This document shows positions 1 to 5,005 of a DNA stretch of 5,993 bases, piece after piece. Origin of the DNA: Hadesarchaea archaeon (lineage in GTDB: Archaea > Hadarchaeota > Hadarchaeia > Hadarchaeales > Hadarchaeaceae); NCBI GenBank assembly GCA_012962055.1, contig DTYD01000156.1, forward strand, positions 1 through 5,993, given 5' to 3'. Numbering within the stretch: the stretch's first letter is position 1; the number at the start of each line of letters is the position of its first letter. The translations under genes and the position numbers were made by a program. Below the pieces are notes generated by a model. The model ran no database searches and was not told the DNA's origin. It saw only the letters and a program-made list of their open reading frames with translations.

Positions 1-78
1 GAAAATAAACAAGCACTTGAAGATGCAGAAAATAAGATGACTAAAGTAAGTACAGAACTTGAAGGGTTTCAATCATAA
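1..78 (+). CDS. C-terminal tail of an unidentified, coiled-coil-like protein (5' end outside window)
   Basis: Frame 1 is open from the left edge to a TAA at 76-78. It encodes 25 residues rich in Glu, Lys, Ala and Leu (it starts [12 protein letters not shown]), the composition of an amphipathic, possibly coiled-coil, tail. The stop overlaps the ATG of the following Sel1 gene by one base (TAATG), so the two genes are probably translationally coupled in one operon. GC content of the first 60 bases is 18/60, low like much of the bacterial-looking left end. The fragment is too short for a family assignment. It belongs to the bacterial-looking segment, not to the archaeal part of the contig. Confidence 0.6.
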   Translation, partial: ENKQALEDAENKMTKVSTELEGFQS

Positions 79-548
79 TGATACAAGAAGCATATAATGC
101 CCTGTTGGCAAAAGAATATGACAAAGCCTTTGCACTTTATGCAGAGCTTGAGAAACAGAAAGAACCTGTAAGTTATTACTATCTTGGTTTTTTATACTTT
201 AGAGGTTTTGGAGTTGAAGCAGACACAAAAAAAGCGTTTGACTACTACCTTGAAGCTGCAACCAGAGAAGTCCCCTTGGCACAGTTTGAAGTAGCACTTA
301 TGCTTGAAAATGGTGAGGGGTGTGAGCAGAATTCTTCGGAAGCAGCTTTCTGGTATGAAGAGGCAGCCAAGAGAGGTAATATTGATGCATTCAACAACCT
401 TGCTGCCATGTTCAAAGAAGGGCGAGGGGTAGAACAGGACTATAAGAAAGCCTATGTACTCTTCAAAAAAGCAGCTATGGCTGGAAATGCCTCTGCACAG
501 TTCAATCTTGGTGCACTGTATGATATGGGCTTAGGTTGCGAAGAAAAT
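78..548 (+). pseudogene. Sel1-like repeat (SLR) protein, 3' part replaced at a junction
   Basis: About 157 residues from ATG 78 carry tandem Sel1-like repeats of 36 residues. Repeat 1 spans about residues 31-66 ([12 protein letters not shown]), repeat 2 67-102 ([12 protein letters not shown]), repeat 3 103-138 ([19 protein letters not shown]) and repeat 4 starts at 139 ([13 protein letters not shown]). Each shows the LG..Y..G.GV..D..KA....KAA..G pattern. Repeat 4 stops after GCEEN, where a family member would continue with a second helix such as YKKA. Instead the sequence changes to an unrelated, AT-rich stretch. SLR proteins form alpha-solenoids that scaffold protein-protein contacts; many bacterial ones are secreted. 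No signal peptide is visible here. The protein style resembles Campylobacterota, which is an impression, not a test. The full open frame runs to 797, but I read the remainder as sequence from other sources. I consider this a truncated gene, not a real fusion. Confidence 0.75.
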
Positions 549-620
549 AAATACAGAAAAACACCGGAACGATATGCTATTTTAGAAGAAATTTATAGAC
601 TCAATGAGCATTTTGATATT
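540..620 (+). pseudogene. Short shard resembling the N-terminus of a Fur-family regulator
   Basis: Residues 155-181 of the 78-797 frame include [13 protein letters not shown] followed by NEHFDI. This matches the first helices of Fur/PerR regulators, whose pattern is R.T..R..IL......H....ELY (E. coli Fur has VTLPRLKILEVL in this place). The wording is closest to what I remember of Bacteroidota Fur proteins. The winged helix, metal ligands and dimerisation domain are all missing, because the sequence switches again near 620. By direct count, positions 541-620 are 21/80 GC, against 56/120 in 421-540 and 53/100 in 621-720, so the shard has its own composition. It has no start of its own and cannot be functional. 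It is most simply a third piece in a chimeric join. Confidence is for the Fur resemblance. Confidence 0.6.
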
Positions 621-797
621 ACCGTGCCGTCGAACTGCGAACTGCGCTTTGGGGACAATGCGGTCATCATCACGATAGGAGAGTGGTCAGAGAACTTTCA
701 AGTAGGTGTTCCTGTGAGTGGTCCAACCTTCAGCAGCCAGGATCTGAATCTCAAGATGGTTCGAACAGAAAACTGGGTTGATGTGATTGCATTGTGA
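621..797 (+). CDS. C-terminal fragment of an unknown, probably archaeal, protein
   Basis: About 58 residues end in NWVDVIAL and a TGA at 795-797. The segment is rich in beta-forming residues ([19 protein letters not shown]), as expected for the extracytoplasmic beta-rich end of an archaeal surface or pilin-like protein. It lies 18 bases upstream of the ATG of the membrane-anchored gene at 816 and shares its GC level, so the two were probably neighbours in one operon. Its true N-terminus is missing: upstream of about 621 the frame continues into a Fur-like shard and then a Sel1 gene, which I think are foreign. No family recognised. The exact left boundary is uncertain by about 10 bases. Confidence 0.5.
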   Translation, partial: TVPSNCELRFGDNAVIITIGEWSENFQVGVPVSGPTFSSQDLNLKMVRTENWVDVIAL

Positions 798-801
798 AGA
801 T

Positions 802-806
802 GGAGG
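802..806 (+). promoter_or_regulatory. Shine-Dalgarno GGAGG
   Basis: GGAGG at 802-806 precedes two adjacent start codons, GTG 813 (gap 6 nt) and ATG 816 (gap 9 nt). Either spacing is workable. ATG 816 was preferred because of the stronger codon. Confidence 0.6.
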
Positions 807-815
807 CGATACGTG

Positions 816-1850
816 ATGGACAGTAAAGCCACATCCTCGTTGCCAATGATAGTGTTCTTTGGAGTTATCCTCGCATTTCTCATGGCTTTTATATTTATTG
901 CCATTTACAGCCAACAACTGGATCTGCAAGTAGATGAACAAGCGGGCGCTCTCGCAAACAACCTTGCACAGGCTGCGTTCACCTCCCTCTCCGGCGGACA
1001 GCCGATACTCTCCCTTCCTTGGGACCTTGGCGGTAGCCAGTACGAAATAGAAATTCAAGAAAATAGCGTTTTTGTGGTCAAAATTATAGGTGGTAGGAGG
1101 GGTGGGAGCGAGTACAGCGCCGTTGTAAATACGGCCGTTGCGGTAGAGAACGGAGATTTCTCACCTGGTGGTCAGATGTATTTCATGCGTAATGATGACA
1201 CGATAGTGGTTAGCGCAGCGCCGATCAAGGCTCCAGTTGAAAATATCCTCCCCACACCGGCCGGTGAGCCGCCGGAGTTTTATGATTTCGCGAAGAACAA
1301 TCCGCGTGAAGCTACTGCAATAGGTGCTGCTTACTTTGAAGCTCGCGAGCTTCATGCCGATGAGACAGATATCGATGTTTCAGCTTACAAATGGGAAAAC
1401 GTCAACTCTCTTCTGGTCCAAATTATATCTGGGGGGTCACCTTTCGTAGTGTTGCGCGTCACTGGCAACGATAACGATATGAACGTCGGTATGGTAGAAA
1501 GAGCATGGATCGTGGAGCATGTGGAAAACGGCGAGAGTATCGATAGCCCAATGCCTTGCCCATCCCCAGATAACGCATATCGTAGCGGTTGGATCTATTC
1601 CCCACAAGATGCTCTTGATCATCTACGTTCACGAACTTGGCAAAGGAAAAGCAACAACATAGCTGTAGTAGTGCCTGTAAATGCCTCAATCGAAGCAGCT
1701 GCAGTAACCACAAACGTGTCCACATACCCCGCTTGGCGGATAACATTTGAAAGCTATGTTATTTTTTACGAGATGAACCCTTGGTGGGAAAAAGACGAAA
1801 CGCCTGGTTTTGTGTTTCAATCCGACCCAGAACTTAAACCGGTAGTATAA
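816..1850 (+). CDS. Membrane-anchored extracytoplasmic protein with pilin-like N-terminus, function unknown
   Basis: The predicted product is 344 residues. A single hydrophobic segment at residues 9-31 (LPMIVFFGVILAFLMAFIFI) follows a short N-terminus with one Lys, and the rest is soluble, so the topology is probably N-in with a large outside domain. A short polar leader, one long hydrophobic helix and a following amphipathic helix (QQLDLQVDEQAGALANNLAQ) is the layout of type IV pilin-like or pilus-accessory proteins of archaea. I do not see a clear class III cleavage motif. The outside domain is rich in Val, Ile, Asn and aromatic residues, has only one Cys (in PMPCPSPD), and ends in an acidic, Trp-rich tail (MNPWWEKDETPG). 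The upstream fragment ending at 797 probably belongs to the same operon. The gene converges on moeA with 3 bp between the stop codons. GTG 813 is an alternative start. The frame is well supported by its length and the GGAGG; function is not. Confidence 0.8.
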   Translation: MDSKATSSLPMIVFFGVILAFLMAFIFIAIYSQQLDLQVDEQAGALANNLAQAAFTSLSGGQPILSLPWDLGGSQYEIEIQENSVFVVKIIGGRRGGSEYSAVVNTAVAVENGDFSPGGQMYFMRNDDTIVVSAAPIKAPVENILPTPAGEPPEFYDFAKNNPREATAIGAAYFEARELHADETDIDVSAYKWENVNSLLVQIISGGSPFVVLRVTGNDNDMNVGMVERAWIVEHVENGESIDSPMPCPSPDNAYRSGWIYSPQDALDHLRSRTWQRKSNNIAVVVPVNASIEAAAVTTNVSTYPAWRITFESYVIFYEMNPWWEKDETPGFVFQSDPELKPVV

Positions 1851-1853
1851 GTT

Positions 1854-3089
1854 TTAGCCGTACAGCTTTACTTCAACATCTTGATCTTTATCAAAACCTT
1901 CCACATTTTCTGGCACAACCACAAAGCCATCCGCGCGCGTCATTGAACTCAAGATGCCGGAACCTGTTACTCGAATCGGCTCGGCCAGAAGCTCACCCGA
2001 ATCGTCCCAAACACGTACTCGCACAACTTCTGCGCATCCCAGACTCGAAGCGATTTTGCGCGTAAGTTTCGCTTTCACCTTTAGAGAACTCCAATCTGCC
2101 GGTAACCCCTGCATCGCCCGAAGTGCAGGCCTGACGAGCATATCGAACGCTACCAACGAAGCAACGGGAAATCCAGCAAGACAGAAAATTGGTTTCTCCT
2201 TTATAACACCAAACGCGGTCGGCCCTCCAGGACGCATGGCAACACCATGGAATATCAGCTTTCCAAGTTCGGAAACCATATCTGGAGCCATGTCATGCTC
2301 ACCCACCGCGCTTCCACCCGAAATTAGGACCACATCGTATCTCAGCGTTTTCTGAAGCGCTTGACGCATCGCTATTGGATCGTCTGGAACGATCCCCAGC
2401 CTATCAGCTACCCCCCCACAGCTCGCCACCCCTGCAGCCAAGGAATAACTGTTGATGTCTGTAATCTGAGCTGGTTTCAGCCGTGTTCCGGGAGGTCTCA
2501 GCTCCGAACCGGTCGCCATGATAGCTACACTTGGTCTGCGAAAAACTCTAACTTTAAGGTGACCGATTGACGCTAGCATGCCCACGTCTTGAGGTCTGAT
2601 TCGGTGACAACGTTTCAACACTACTTCCCCTTTACGAACGTCCTCCCCTTGGATAGAAACATTTTTTCCCGGGGTGAGCGATGTCAGCACGGCTATGTTA
2701 TCTTTCTTTGTTTTAGCATGTTCTACCATTAGAACGGCGTCGGCCCCTTCTGGCATTGGTGCTCCCGTCATTAGTTTGACCGCCTGTTTTTTGTGAACGC
2801 GAAGCCCCGATTCGGTGCCTGTTTTTCCAGCACATACTACACATAACTCTTTCGGGCTGGTTTGGCTAGCTCCGAAAGTGTCGTAGGACCTGACCGCATA
2901 TCCATCCACTGCCGAGCGATCAAAAGGCGGAATATCAACCCTTGATACAACATTTTCAGCAAGGACGCGGTCTAAAGAGCGGGGAAATGGTACAAGCTCT
3001 GCCCCTAATTGTTTGACTTGGGAAAGAATTATTTTCAACGCATCACTCAACCTGATGCGCTCAAAAAAACCACGCATTCGGACGGACAT
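1854..3089 (-). CDS. moeA: Molybdopterin molybdenumtransferase MoeA
   Basis: MoeA inserts molybdate (in some archaea tungstate) into adenylated molybdopterin, releasing AMP: the last step of cytoplasmic Mo/W cofactor synthesis. The 411-residue product has the family landmarks in order: PPFDRSAVDGYAV (54-66), TGAPMPEGADAV (108-119), GEDV (148-151), ATGSEL (192-197), a MoCF-binding core ISGGSAVGEHD (256-266), RPGGPTAFG (286-294), and a C-terminal beta domain after about 330. Length matches stand-alone MoeA; there is no fused periplasmic-binding domain as in some archaeal homologues. A small oddity is LAGFPVAS (304-311), where bacterial MoeA usually has LPGNPVS. Start: ATG 3089 lies one base after the moaB stop (TAA-A-ATG) with GTGA 5 nt upstream. 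ATG 3104, overlapping moaB by 14 bp and adding 5 residues, is also possible but has no visible Shine-Dalgarno. Third gene of the moaC-moaB-moeA unit. Identification is secure. Confidence 0.95.
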   Translation of the reverse strand: MSVRMRGFFERIRLSDALKIILSQVKQLGAELVPFPRSLDRVLAENVVSRVDIPPFDRSAVDGYAVRSYDTFGASQTSPKELCVVCAGKTGTESGLRVHKKQAVKLMTGAPMPEGADAVLMVEHAKTKKDNIAVLTSLTPGKNVSIQGEDVRKGEVVLKRCHRIRPQDVGMLASIGHLKVRVFRRPSVAIMATGSELRPPGTRLKPAQITDINSYSLAAGVASCGGVADRLGIVPDDPIAMRQALQKTLRYDVVLISGGSAVGEHDMAPDMVSELGKLIFHGVAMRPGGPTAFGVIKEKPIFCLAGFPVASLVAFDMLVRPALRAMQGLPADWSSLKVKAKLTRKIASSLGCAEVVRVRVWDDSGELLAEPIRVTGSGILSSMTRADGFVVVPENVEGFDKDQDVEVKLYG

Positions 3090-3090
3090 T

Positions 3091-3603
3091 TTATTCACGC
3101 GCATGTTTAACGACGTGCCCGAGCTCTGGCAGGATGAGTCCGGCAGCCGCTTCTACGGCATTTGGAGCCCCTGGAAGACAAAAGACTGGTTTTCGTTTTA
3201 CGATTCCGGCGGCGGCTCTTGTCAGTAGCGCCGGAGTCCCAACTTTTTCATAACCCATCCGCCGCAGAATCTCTCCGAAACCTGGAAGTTCTTTTTCAAA
3301 CATTGGTCGAACGGTTTCGATAGTGACATCACGCTTTGCTATTCCAGTGCCGCCCGTGGTTATCACGGCGTCAATTTTTTTATCAGCGATGAAACGTCTC
3401 ACCGCCCCTCGGATTTTCTTGGGGTCATCAGGTACTATTTTTCTGATTGCCATGTGTCCAATCTCGCGGATTCTTTCTTCAAATATTTTACCCGATAGGT
3501 CTTCATCACGACCTTCTCGCGCGGCGGCTGCACGTTTATCACTCACCACGAGTACGGCCACCACCAAACGCTTCGGCACTTTGCGATGCTCTGCAAAGCT
3601 CAA
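3091..3603 (-). CDS. moaB: Molybdopterin adenylyltransferase, MoaB/MogA family
   Basis: In archaea MoaB takes the role of bacterial MogA, adenylating molybdopterin with ATP so that MoeA can load the metal. The 170-residue product has the MoCF-binding fold: a first strand LVVAVLVVSDK (13-23), VPDD (57-60), the binding loop ITTGGTG (81-87), RDVTIETV (91-98), and FCLPGAPNAVEAA (141-153). The two Asp positions expected for Mg-ATP catalysis are covered by DD (59-60) and D92. The start is TTG 3603, whose codon overlaps the moaC TGA (3602-3600). It is supported by a strong upstream GAGGAAGGTGA. A downstream GTG at 3579 is possible but would remove residues before the first strand only. Overlap with moaC and 1-bp spacing to moeA show a single transcript with coupled translation. 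MogA and MoaB cannot be separated by motif alone; MoaB is chosen because the archaeal members carry that name. Confidence 0.92.
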   Translation of the reverse strand: MSFAEHRKVPKRLVVAVLVVSDKRAAAAREGRDEDLSGKIFEERIREIGHMAIRKIVPDDPKKIRGAVRRFIADKKIDAVITTGGTGIAKRDVTIETVRPMFEKELPGFGEILRRMGYEKVGTPALLTRAAAGIVKRKPVFCLPGAPNAVEAAAGLILPELGHVVKHARE

Positions 3604-4025
3604 CCTTTCACCTTCCTCAAGATGTGTATGTCTTCGATTAACGTTGTTGGGTATTGACCGAATTTATTTTTTTCCAGACCCTTCACCATGTCCCATATCG
3701 TTAATAACGCACCAACCACTCCGACTAGCGCTTCCATTTCAACACCGGTTTTTTCAATGCTCTTGACCTCGACTGTCACTTTGATACCGTTTTGCTCCAT
3801 CTTGAACCTCACATCGGCGCTGGTGATTGAAATTGGGTGAGTAAGAGGTATTAGTTCTGGGGTACGCTTTACCGCCATAACCGCTGCAGTCTGGGCGACG
3901 GAAAACACATCGCCTTTTGGAACCCGTCTCGCCTTGATTTTTTTTAACGTCTCCGATTTCAACCGTATAAAACCGCTGGCCCTTGCCATCCTCGGAACTG
4001 AGAATTTTTTACCTATGTCGATCAT
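3600..4025 (-). CDS. moaC: Cyclic pyranopterin monophosphate synthase MoaC
   Basis: MoaC converts the GTP-derived 3',8-cyclic intermediate made by MoaA into cyclic pyranopterin monophosphate, the first stable intermediate of Mo/W cofactor synthesis. The 141-residue product carries the diagnostic blocks: MIDIGKKF (1-8, equivalent to the MVDVS start of homologues), KGDVFSVAQ (37-45), KRTPELIPLTHPI (53-65, with the conserved His63), KTGVEMEALV (92-101, with Glu96 and Glu98) and WDMVKGLEK (111-119, with Asp112 and Lys115). The C-terminus GQYPTTLIEDIHIL is of the archaeal type and shorter than the E. coli protein. ATG 4025 was preferred over GTG 4034 because GGGTGG lies 5 nt upstream of it and overlaps the GTG. 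It is first in the moaC-moaB-moeA unit; its stop overlaps the moaB start codon. MoaA is not in the window, so that step must be encoded elsewhere. Confidence 0.95.
   Translation of the reverse strand: MIDIGKKFSVPRMARASGFIRLKSETLKKIKARRVPKGDVFSVAQTAAVMAVKRTPELIPLTHPISITSADVRFKMEQNGIKVTVEVKSIEKTGVEMEALVGVVGALLTIWDMVKGLEKNKFGQYPTTLIEDIHILRKVKG
3608..3618 (-). promoter_or_regulatory. Shine-Dalgarno for moaB, decides a TTG start
   Basis: On the minus strand GAGGAAGGTGA (3618-3608) sits inside the last codons of moaC. GGTGA ends 4 nt before TTG 3603. It closely matches the archaeal 16S 3' end complement and justifies the rare TTG start. Confidence 0.65.
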
Positions 4026-4030
4026 CTGGA

Positions 4031-4036
4031 CCACCC
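4031..4036 (-). promoter_or_regulatory. Shine-Dalgarno for moaC (GGGTGG)
   Basis: GGGTGG on the minus strand ends 5 nt before ATG 4025. The alternative GTG 4034 lies within it, so this site picks the ATG. Confidence 0.6.
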
Positions 4037-4056
4037 AATCACGCTAAAAGCATTTC

Positions 4057-4073
4057 ATTGCCGCAATAAAAAA
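4057..4073 (-). promoter_or_regulatory. Palindrome and T tract in the winged-helix/moaC gap
   Basis: The 61-nt gap between the winged-helix stop and moaC holds ATTGC-C-GCAAT (4057-4067), a perfect 5-bp inverted repeat around one base. Next to it is a minus-strand run of six T (4073-4068), 14 nt after the winged-helix stop. The T run could end some transcripts, as oligo-T does in archaea, or act as part of a TATA-like element (TTTTTTATTG). The palindrome could be an operator about 32 nt upstream of the moaC ATG. None of these roles is proven by sequence. Confidence 0.3.
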
Positions 4074-4086
4074 TCGAAGGTGCCGT

Positions 4087-4359
4087 TTAGTAGTACATCA
4101 AGTTCCGCTGGTGTTCCTCTATGTGTGTCCAGACATTTGTTCTACCGAGCCTTGTGCGTTTCACACGTCCAGCGCTTTCCAGAGTTTTCAAGACACGGTT
4201 GACTTGTACGACTTTCCATCCCAAAACGCGGGCTATGTCATGGGCGCTGAGTAAACCGTGGCGTCTGAGGATAAATTCTATTACTTCGTACCGCAGGTTC
4301 GTCTCCCAATCCTCTTCCTCTTCTTCCTCTTCCTCGAGGTAAACGGGTAGTTCTTCCAT
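4087..4359 (-). CDS. Small winged-helix DNA-binding protein with polyglutamate N-terminal tract
   Basis: The product is 90 residues. Residues 8-17 are acidic (LEEEEEEEED). From about 20 there is a winged helix-turn-helix: helix 1 RYEVIEFILRRHG, helix 2 SAHDIARVLGW, recognition helix KVVQVNRVLKTLESAG, then a wing RVKRTRLGRTNVW, and a short tail ending NLMYY. The fold resembles MarR/ArsR-type or replication-initiator-type wHTH domains, but no ligand or metal-binding residues are visible and I cannot name a family. AGGTG lies 5 nt upstream of ATG 4359. It is a separate unit of the minus-strand gene string, 65 nt after the RHH gene and 61 nt before moaC. Its position suggests control of the moa/moe genes or of itself; that is inference from neighbourhood only. 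The acidic tract could modulate DNA binding or contact basic partners. Confidence 0.82.
   Translation of the reverse strand: MEELPVYLEEEEEEEEDWETNLRYEVIEFILRRHGLLSAHDIARVLGWKVVQVNRVLKTLESAGRVKRTRLGRTNVWTHIEEHQRNLMYY
4311..4335. repeat. Low-complexity CTC/TTC tract coding polyglutamate
   Basis: The plus strand has a 25-bp pyrimidine-only run of mixed CTC and TTC units; read on the minus strand these are GAG and GAA codons for the Glu run near the N-terminus of the winged-helix protein. Such tracts can vary in unit number between strains. Confidence 0.8.
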
Positions 4360-4364
4360 TCGAA

Positions 4365-4369
4365 CACCT
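4365..4369 (-). promoter_or_regulatory. Shine-Dalgarno AGGTG for the winged-helix gene
   Basis: AGGTG on the minus strand ends 5 nt before ATG 4359 and fits the archaeal GGTG-type ribosome site. Its presence implies that the transcript has a leader. Confidence 0.5.
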
Positions 4370-4373
4370 ACTT

Positions 4374-4421
4374 ATTAATCGTCTTATTATTCAAAAAGAC
4401 TTTTGTGTAACGACGATTAAT
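4374..4421. promoter_or_regulatory. Perfect 10-bp inverted repeat bracketing the winged-helix upstream region
   Basis: ATTAATCGTC (4374-4383) and GACGATTAAT (4412-4421) are exact reverse complements separated by 28 nt. They sit in the 65-nt gap between the RHH stop (4425) and the winged-helix ATG (4359), with an AT-rich centre that includes TTTTTGAATAATAAG on the minus strand. Possible roles are paired operator half-sites around the winged-helix promoter, or a stem at the 3' end of the RHH mRNA. The 38-nt centre-to-centre distance is close to whole helical turns (about 3.6), so no strong phase argument can be made. Confidence 0.45.
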
Positions 4422-4424
4422 TTT

Positions 4425-4961
4425 TCATCTATTGATTCTCACCCTGAGTTTTGCTATGTCCTCTCTTATTAACACGTCGAATCCCATTTCGGACAATGTT
4501 TCAGATATAAGTTCTTTGACGAACCTCTTGCTCAACCTAGAACTGAGGACCAAAGTATACTCGCCTTCTGAATCCGTCTTGAGCTTGTAGAAATTACACG
4601 CTTCTAACCTCTTTAGGTATTCTTGGGGTGTGGGCGTAGTCTTGACCAGCTGCTCAGCATGAGACTTGGCCACATTTTTTCCTTCTTCATAAAATTGATC
4701 TTTTTTGCTAGACGCCTCTATATATCTCAAAAAAAGCAACCAATGATCGATGTCTAGGATTATATGTTCACCCGTGTGAAGCAAGTCCGACCACAACTTC
4801 ATCTTTTCCAAATCGCCAGTTGACCCCTTATGTTGTGAGAAAAATTTTAGAGCGGCTCGAACCAACGCGCTTTGAGATAACCTAGTCTCAGAGGTCAACA
4901 TTTTTAGTATCCTCTCGCTTTCTTCATCCAACGCTATAGTCATCCTAGTAGGGGCAGGCAT
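4425..4961 (-). CDS. Ribbon-helix-helix (CopG-like) DNA-binding protein with unassigned C-terminal domain
   Basis: The 178-residue product opens with a ribbon-helix-helix domain: strand RMTIAL (6-11), helix DEESERILKMLTSE (12-25) and helix SQSALVRAALKFF (29-41). Such domains bind DNA as dimers through the paired strands. The rest (about 50-178) is an alpha/beta domain I cannot assign, with GEHIILDIDHWLLFLRYIE (64-82), YEEGKNVAKSHAEQL (91-105) and a final part EYTLVLSSRLSKRFVKELI (134-152). It may be an effector-binding or oligomerisation module. It has Cys122 only and no metal motif. The open frame extends to 5015, overlapping guaA, but ATG 4961 is chosen because the protein begins right before the RHH strand and a TATA-like box sits at the distance for a leaderless mRNA. 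It lies 44 nt downstream of guaA. The target is unknown; the winged-helix and moa genes downstream or its own promoter are the obvious candidates. Confidence 0.85.
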   Translation of the reverse strand: MPAPTRMTIALDEESERILKMLTSETRLSQSALVRAALKFFSQHKGSTGDLEKMKLWSDLLHTGEHIILDIDHWLLFLRYIEASSKKDQFYEEGKNVAKSHAEQLVKTTPTPQEYLKRLEACNFYKLKTDSEGEYTLVLSSRLSKRFVKELISETLSEMGFDVLIREDIAKLRVRINR

Positions 4962-4982
4962 ACAATTAAAAATGCCTTTTAT

Positions 4983-4990
4983 CCTATAAA
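4983..4990 (-). promoter_or_regulatory. TATA-like box for the RHH gene
   Basis: TTTATAGG on the minus strand is centred about 26 nt upstream of ATG 4961. Archaeal TATA boxes lie about 25-27 nt before the transcription start, so this would give a leaderless mRNA beginning at or next to the ATG. No convincing Shine-Dalgarno is seen for that ATG, which agrees with this reading. Confidence 0.45.
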
Positions 4991-5005
4991 AACTGAAGTT
5001 TCCTT

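Noticed and set aside
78..797. A genuine 239-residue Sel1-Fur fusion protein
   Set aside because: The Sel1 repeat breaks mid-unit, the Fur part stops before its winged helix, the tail is of another style, and GC changes sharply at both joins. A chimera explains this better than a functional fusion.
813..815. GTG 813 as the start of the membrane-anchored protein
   Set aside because: It adds one Met-equivalent residue only. ATG 816 directly follows and is also in range of the GGAGG, so the ATG was kept; the choice remains uncertain.
1954..2355. Plus-strand open frame of 133 codons
   Set aside because: It lies fully antisense to moeA, whose motifs are unmistakable. Its product is rich in Ser, Thr, Arg and Pro without domain features.
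3323..3766. Plus-strand open frame of 147 codons
   Set aside because: It is antisense to moaB and moaC, both identified by conserved motifs, and has low-complexity Ser/Thr/Arg composition typical of a shadow frame.
4121..4342. Plus-strand open frame ending in polyserine
   Set aside because: The Ser run is only the complement of the polyglutamate codons of the winged-helix gene on the other strand.
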